From NCBI GenBank assembly GCA_900545905.1, contig URBA01000048.1:1-8589 (forward strand): DNA of 8,589 nucleotides. The letters are read 5' to 3'. The DNA comes from an uncultured Collinsella sp. Its GTDB lineage: Bacteria > Actinomycetota > Coriobacteriia > Coriobacteriales > Coriobacteriaceae. The notes beneath the pieces are model-generated. The model had not been told where the DNA came from. It ran no database searches and worked only from the letters and a program-made list of their open reading frames with translations. Below, piece by piece: positions 5,424-8,589 of the stretch (its first letter is position 1; each line of letters opens with the position of its first letter). The translations under genes and the position numbers were made by a program.

Positions 5424-6167
5424 ATGCCACCGACTGAAGGGCCAACTGACGGTAAAGCAGCGATACCGCTGTACCAACAGGTTATTGATATCATCAAAAA
5501 CGAAATCAACTCCGGCGCCTACAAGGCGGGCGCGCGGATACCCAACGAATTCGAATTGGCTGAGAGCTATAAAGTTGGCCGCGTTACCGTGCGACGCGCT
5601 ATTGAGGAGCTCGTCCAGCAGGGCTATCTAACGAAGCGGCAGGGGAAAGGCACGTTTGTCAATGCCCCCAAGCTTAAGCGCAAGATTCGCCAGAAGGATG
5701 ACGTCCAGAGTTTTTCGGACGCATGTCGCGTTAACGGAATGGAACCGGGGGCGTGTGTCATTTCGAGAAAGATACTGCCGGCGGATTCCACCGAAGCACA
5801 GTTCTTTGGTGTTCCCGTTGGAACTGACTTGATTTGCGTTGAGCGCGTGCGCACTGCCGATGGCGTCCCTGTCATGCTCGAGAACAACATATATGTTTAC
5901 GAGGACAACGCCTATCTATCAACGGCACCTCTATCTAACCAATCCATTTTTGAGTTCGTGCGCAACCGGACGGGCCGCACGCCCGCGTTTACCGACCCGT
6001 GCACGCTCGAGATCGCGTGCGCGTCGCCCGAGGTCGCTCGACTGTTGGCAGTTCCCGTTGGCGAGCCCTTGTTTTATATGGAAGCCTTCTTTTTCGATGA
6101 GCAGCGGCGGCCGTTTATCATCGGTCGTCAGCGGATCGTTGGGTCTCGCTACGTTTTTGACATCTAG
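5424..6167 (+). CDS. GntR-family transcriptional regulator, HutC type with UTRA domain
   Basis: This 247-aa protein has an N-terminal winged helix-turn-helix at residues 15-80, with the family hallmarks PLYQQV, G..IPNEFELAE.Y.VGRVTVRRAI, and the wing QGYLTKRQGKGTFV. A C-terminal UTRA effector-binding domain covers about 95-245 (SFSD at 96-99; DLICVERVR; PVMLENNIY; the final strand RYVFDI). HutC-type proteins bind short palindromes as dimers and usually release DNA on binding a small metabolite such as a sugar phosphate, urocanate or an amino-acid derivative. The start is ATG 5424 behind GGGAGAGG. It is its own transcription unit, bounded by hairpins, and sits directly upstream of the YfcC-type transporter gene on the same strand. 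A 23-bp palindrome in that gene's leader is a candidate operator. The effector is not predictable from the sequence. Confidence 0.93.
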   Translation: MPPTEGPTDGKAAIPLYQQVIDIIKNEINSGAYKAGARIPNEFELAESYKVGRVTVRRAIEELVQQGYLTKRQGKGTFVNAPKLKRKIRQKDDVQSFSDACRVNGMEPGACVISRKILPADSTEAQFFGVPVGTDLICVERVRTADGVPVMLENNIYVYEDNAYLSTAPLSNQSIFEFVRNRTGRTPAFTDPCTLEIACASPEVARLLAVPVGEPLFYMEAFFFDEQRRPFIIGRQRIVGSRYVFDI

Positions 6168-6177
6168 GACATTGCGA

Positions 6178-6217
6178 ATGGAAACGCCCGGTGGATCATC
6201 TCACCGGGCGTTTCCAT
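6178..6217 (+). terminator. Long hairpin terminator after the GntR regulator
   Basis: A perfect 16-bp inverted repeat (6178-6193 with 6202-6217) surrounds the 8-nt loop GATCATCT. The A-run in the left arm and TTT in the right arm close the stem base, but no T tract follows, so efficiency is uncertain. It begins 10 nt after the regulator's stop. Readthrough into the transporter gene is possible. Confidence 0.75.
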
Positions 6218-6277
6218 ACCGTTCACGGCGCAAACGCAACCGTTCAACCGCGTTGCGGCAATCAGTTTGAAATTATC

Positions 6278-6306
6278 TTGATGAAGGAAAAAGCTGCTGG
6301 TAATCT
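6278..6306 (+). promoter_or_regulatory. Candidate promoter of the transporter/amidohydrolase operon
   Basis: TTGATG (6278-6283) and TAATCT (6301-6306) lie 17 bp apart, with a TGG immediately before the -10 as in extended -10 promoters. The predicted start near 6313 would put the 23-bp palindrome at about +9 to +31, a good position for a repressor roadblock. The -10 match is modest. Confidence 0.35.
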
Positions 6307-6320
6307 ATGGAACGTCATAG

Positions 6321-6343
6321 AACGTTTGCATTGTGCAAACGTT
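6321..6343. promoter_or_regulatory. Perfect 23-bp palindrome, candidate repressor operator
   Basis: AACGTTTGCA (6321-6330) and TGCAAACGTT (6334-6343) are exact reverse complements separated by TTG. The site lies 43 nt upstream of the transporter ATG, between its probable promoter and its ribosome site, and downstream of a GntR-family gene. It has no T tract, so it is not a terminator. Either the adjacent HutC-type regulator or a LacI-type or catabolite regulator could bind it; the half-site TGCAAACG resembles LacI-family half-sites. Confidence 0.6.
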
Positions 6344-6385
6344 GAAGCGAGATACGATGCAGTCTCGAGTTCTTTGGAGGTATCT

Positions 6386-7849
6386 ATGTCAGATACGAAG
6401 GCGAAGAAGACAAACAGACGTTTTAAGTTCAAATTACCGCATGTCTATACGATCATGTTCTTGCTGATCGTTGTCTTTGCGGTCCTGACTTGGATCGTTC
6501 CCTCTGGTCAGTATCAGCGCAAGACGATTTCGACAGCGGCGGGCGAGCGTGAAGTCGCCGTTGCTGGAACCTATGAACAGGTCGATAAGAACTACACCGA
6601 TTCCGAGACCGGCGAGACCATCAATCTGGGCCAGGATATCTTCGCGGTTCTGCAAGCGCCCACCAAGGGCATCCAGGAGGCTGCCGACGTCGTTGCGTTC
6701 GTCTTATTGATTGGCGGATCGTTCGCGATCATCACCAAGACCAACGCTTTGAATGCCGGCATGAGCCGTGTGATTAAAAAGCTCAAGAACAAGGACATCC
6801 TCATCATTCCCATCACGATGACATTGCTGTCCATTTGCGGCACTACGTTTGGTATGTCTGAGGAAGCCCTGCCGTTCTATGCCATCTTCATTCCCATCAT
6901 GATGGGTATCGGGTATGACTCGATGACGGCATTCATCATCTGCTTCCTTGGTCCTAACCTGGGATATTGTGCTTCGACCATCGACCCGTTTAATGTTTTG
7001 ATCGCCCAAGGCATCATTGGCATCGAGGGTAATCCGCAACTGTGGCTGCGCGCCGTTTCTTGGGTTATCTTCACTGCCGTCGGTATCGCATGGGCCATGC
7101 GCTACGCCATGCGCGTCAAGAAAAACCCCGAGTCGTCCATTGTGTACGAGGACGATAAGCTCAAGCGTATTGAGTTTTCCGTGACCGATGCCTCCATCGA
7201 GGAAGAGTTCACTATCCGTCAGAAGCTCGTGCTCATCGATTTTGCTTGCGGTATGGGCATTATCGTCTGGGGTCTTGTTACCCAGGGCTGGTACATGAAT
7301 GAGATTTCCGCCGTGTTCCTTGGCATGGGCTTGCTTGCCGGTATCCTGGGCGGTCTTGACCAGCAGACAATCGCAGAGGAGTTCGTTAAGGGTCTCGCCG
7401 ACTTTGCGTACGCTGCCATCGTTATCGGTATCGCTCGCGGTATTCTGGTCATCGCCGAGGGCGGCATGATCATCGACACCATCCTCCAGGCGCTCGCTAC
7501 CGCGCTCGCCGGCGCACCCGCCGCCGTCTACACCACGTTTATGTATATCGTCCTTGGCCTGCTCTCTTTGCTGGTTCCCTCGAGTTCTGGCCTGGCGGCG
7601 CTCACCATGCCCGTTATGGGCCCCCTGACCGAGCTCATGGGCCTCAATCCCGAGGCAGCCGTCACCGCGCTCCAGTTTGCCAACCAGACCATCAACACCA
7701 TCAGCCCCGTGGCGGGCATGACGGTCGCCGGTCTTGCCGTGGCTAGGATTTCGTTTGGCCAATGGTGGAAGACCATTTGGAAGTTCTTCATTTTCATGGT
7801 CGTCTTTGGCGTGATTGTAACGGCAATCTCTGGCATGCTTCCGGTGTAG
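6386..7849 (+). CDS. YfcC-family membrane transporter (DcuC-like superfamily)
   Basis: This 487-aa integral membrane protein has about twelve hydrophobic segments: roughly residues 21-40, 100-118, 138-152, 161-177, 179-196, 222-240, 283-299, 305-323, 343-360, 384-400, 402-418 and 463-483. It follows the YfcC pattern closely: an N-terminal YTIMFLLIVVFAVLTWIVPS segment, the GTTFGMSEEALPF signature at 152-164, PNLGYCASTIDPFN at 190-203, and the C-terminal LVPSSSGLAALTMPVMGP with the FANQTINTISP motif. Relatives belong to the C4-dicarboxylate/amino-acid anaerobic carrier superfamily. Import of an organic or amino acid, or exchange, is likely; the specific substrate is unknown. The start is ATG 6386 with GGAGG at 6376-6380; the upstream in-frame ATG 6191 lies in the terminator hairpin. 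The amidohydrolase follows after 9 nt, so the two form an operon, probably controlled by the palindrome upstream. Confidence 0.9.
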   Translation: MSDTKAKKTNRRFKFKLPHVYTIMFLLIVVFAVLTWIVPSGQYQRKTISTAAGEREVAVAGTYEQVDKNYTDSETGETINLGQDIFAVLQAPTKGIQEAADVVAFVLLIGGSFAIITKTNALNAGMSRVIKKLKNKDILIIPITMTLLSICGTTFGMSEEALPFYAIFIPIMMGIGYDSMTAFIICFLGPNLGYCASTIDPFNVLIAQGIIGIEGNPQLWLRAVSWVIFTAVGIAWAMRYAMRVKKNPESSIVYEDDKLKRIEFSVTDASIEEEFTIRQKLVLIDFACGMGIIVWGLVTQGWYMNEISAVFLGMGLLAGILGGLDQQTIAEEFVKGLADFAYAAIVIGIARGILVIAEGGMIIDTILQALATALAGAPAAVYTTFMYIVLGLLSLLVPSSSGLAALTMPVMGPLTELMGLNPEAAVTALQFANQTINTISPVAGMTVAGLAVARISFGQWWKTIWKFFIFMVVFGVIVTAISGMLPV

Positions 7850-7858
7850 GTGGTTGTG

Positions 7859-8561
7859 ATGTCTGATCGTTTGACGGTCCTGACGTCTAAGAGCGTCTTT
7901 ACCGGTACGGGGGACCTGCCGTTTGAAGGTTTCGTAGCGGTCCGTGGCAATCGAATTGAGGCTGTTGGCACCAAGTGTGAGGTAGCTTCGTATTTGACCC
8001 AGGCGGACGAGGTAGTTGACCTGGGCGACCGCACCGTCATGCCTGGCCTGATCGATGTACATACCTTCTATACAGGCTGGGCGCTGCGGACGTTGGGGTC
8101 TGATCTGTCCGGCATCGCTGATGCCAAAGAGGCCGTGTCGCTCTTGCGTACATGGAAAGAAGATCATCCGGATTGCGCGGCGGCTTTTGGCCACAACCTA
8201 CCCGAAACGTTGGCATCGGATGCCGAGAACGCAAATACGGCAGCTGTGTTTGACGATTGTTTTGGCGATATCCCCGTCGTCTGCTTTACATCGGGTGCGG
8301 AGACCTGCGTTCTCAATGCTGCCGCCAGTGCGCGATACGGCTTTACACCCCAGGCGTGCTATGCCGAGAAGATCTGGCGCATGATGAGCGATTTCCTCGC
8401 GCTGCCCGAGGTGCGTGCCGGGTATTCGGACTACATGAGCATGCTTAACGAGCGCGGCGTTACCGCCATCAAGGAAATGGCGTTTGATGACTACTACGGC
8501 TTTGCCGACGAAATGGCTCGCCGTGAGGAATCTGGTGAGCTGACGGTTCGCGTCTCTATGA
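7859..8561 (+). CDS. Amidohydrolase-family protein, YtcJ-like, 3' truncated by the contig end
   Basis: The visible 234 residues match the N-terminal part of YtcJ/amidohydrolase-3 proteins, which are normally about 530-550 aa: a beta-sandwich start (VFTGTG...FVAVRGNRIEAVG), then VDLGDRTVMPGLIDVHTF at about 53-70 leading into the TIM barrel, a DLSGI.DAKEAV segment, and RGVTAIKEM at 199-207. Canonical members have HTH after the aspartate to bind zinc; here it is His68-Thr69-Phe70, so the second metal ligand is missing. The usual GH..WVNSAA region reads SGAETCVLNAAA, also without its His. The enzyme may be a divergent hydrolase using fewer metals, or inactive. ATG 7859 has AGGTGG at 7848-7853, overlapping the transporter stop, so the genes are tightly linked. 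Genomic sequence ends at 8561; the frame stays open into the adapter, so codons after that are artificial. Confidence 0.82.
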
Positions 8562-8589
8562 CTGTCTCTTATACACATCTGACGCTGCC
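8562..8589 (-). other. Illumina Nextera Read 1 adapter, reverse orientation (artefact)
   Basis: Bases 8562-8580 are the complement of the 19-bp Tn5 mosaic end, and 8581-8589 (GACGCTGCC) continue into the Nextera Read 1 adapter. The adapter points outward, mirroring the one at the left end. A minus-strand open frame starting here begins MCIRDS, a known signature of untrimmed Nextera sequence. Confidence 0.97.

Noticed and set aside
6704..8194. Long minus-strand frame of 496 codons opposite the transporter
   Set aside because: It mirrors the transporter and amidohydrolase; its His/Asp/Gly-rich composition is typical of an antisense shadow.
8198..8578. Minus-strand 126-codon frame starting MCIRDS
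   Set aside because: Its start is encoded by the Nextera adapter and the rest is antisense to the amidohydrolase gene.

Overview
The window is an assembled short-read contig, not a clean genomic excerpt. Positions 1-47 and 8562-8589 are Illumina Nextera library sequence: at the left a P7 tail, an 8-base i7 index and the Read 2 transposon adapter, and at the right the mosaic end plus the start of the Read 1 adapter. Only about 48-8561 is biological. GC-rich, strongly Shine-Dalgarno-led genes, compact operons and long GC-rich hairpin terminators suggest a high-GC Gram-positive. My impression is a gut actinobacterium of the Coriobacteriia (Collinsella-like). That is an inference from style and gene content; no rRNA or marker gene is present.

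Layout. (A) 48-160: the last 13 codons of an unidentified plus-strand gene and its terminator. (B) 231-3099, minus strand: a three-gene operon of mobile-element character. It is transcribed in the order unknown 296-aa protein, ClpP-like serine peptidase with an intact Ser-His-Asp triad, and a VirD4/TraG-type conjugative coupling ATPase without an N-terminal membrane anchor. The peptidase and ATPase genes overlap by 8 nt and are probably translationally coupled. No relaxase, mating-pore gene, integrase or attachment site is visible. (C) 3100-3707: about 600 bp between divergent genes, with a possible back-to-back promoter pair, short repeats and hairpins. (D) 3708-5273, plus strand: two HAD phosphatases of different subclasses (Cof-type IIB, then a beta-phosphoglucomutase-like subfamily I enzyme), separated by a terminator-like hairpin that abuts the second gene's ribosome binding site. 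(E) 5358-8561, plus strand: a GntR/HutC-type regulator with a UTRA ligand domain, a terminator, a promoter/leader with a perfect 10+3+10 palindrome, then a YfcC-type transporter and a YtcJ-like amidohydrolase that runs off the contig.

How the parts may work together. Region E reads as a substrate-inducible uptake-and-hydrolysis module: the regulator probably senses a small metabolite, the permease imports an acidic or amino-acid-like compound, and the amidohydrolase acts on it. The amidohydrolase lacks the second histidine of the canonical metal-binding HxH, so its chemistry is uncertain. Region B is the most unusual part: a ClpP-type peptidase coupled to a soluble, presumably ring-forming DNA-transfer ATPase plus an unrecognised protein. 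It may be a remnant or cargo of an integrative element, or a distinct system.
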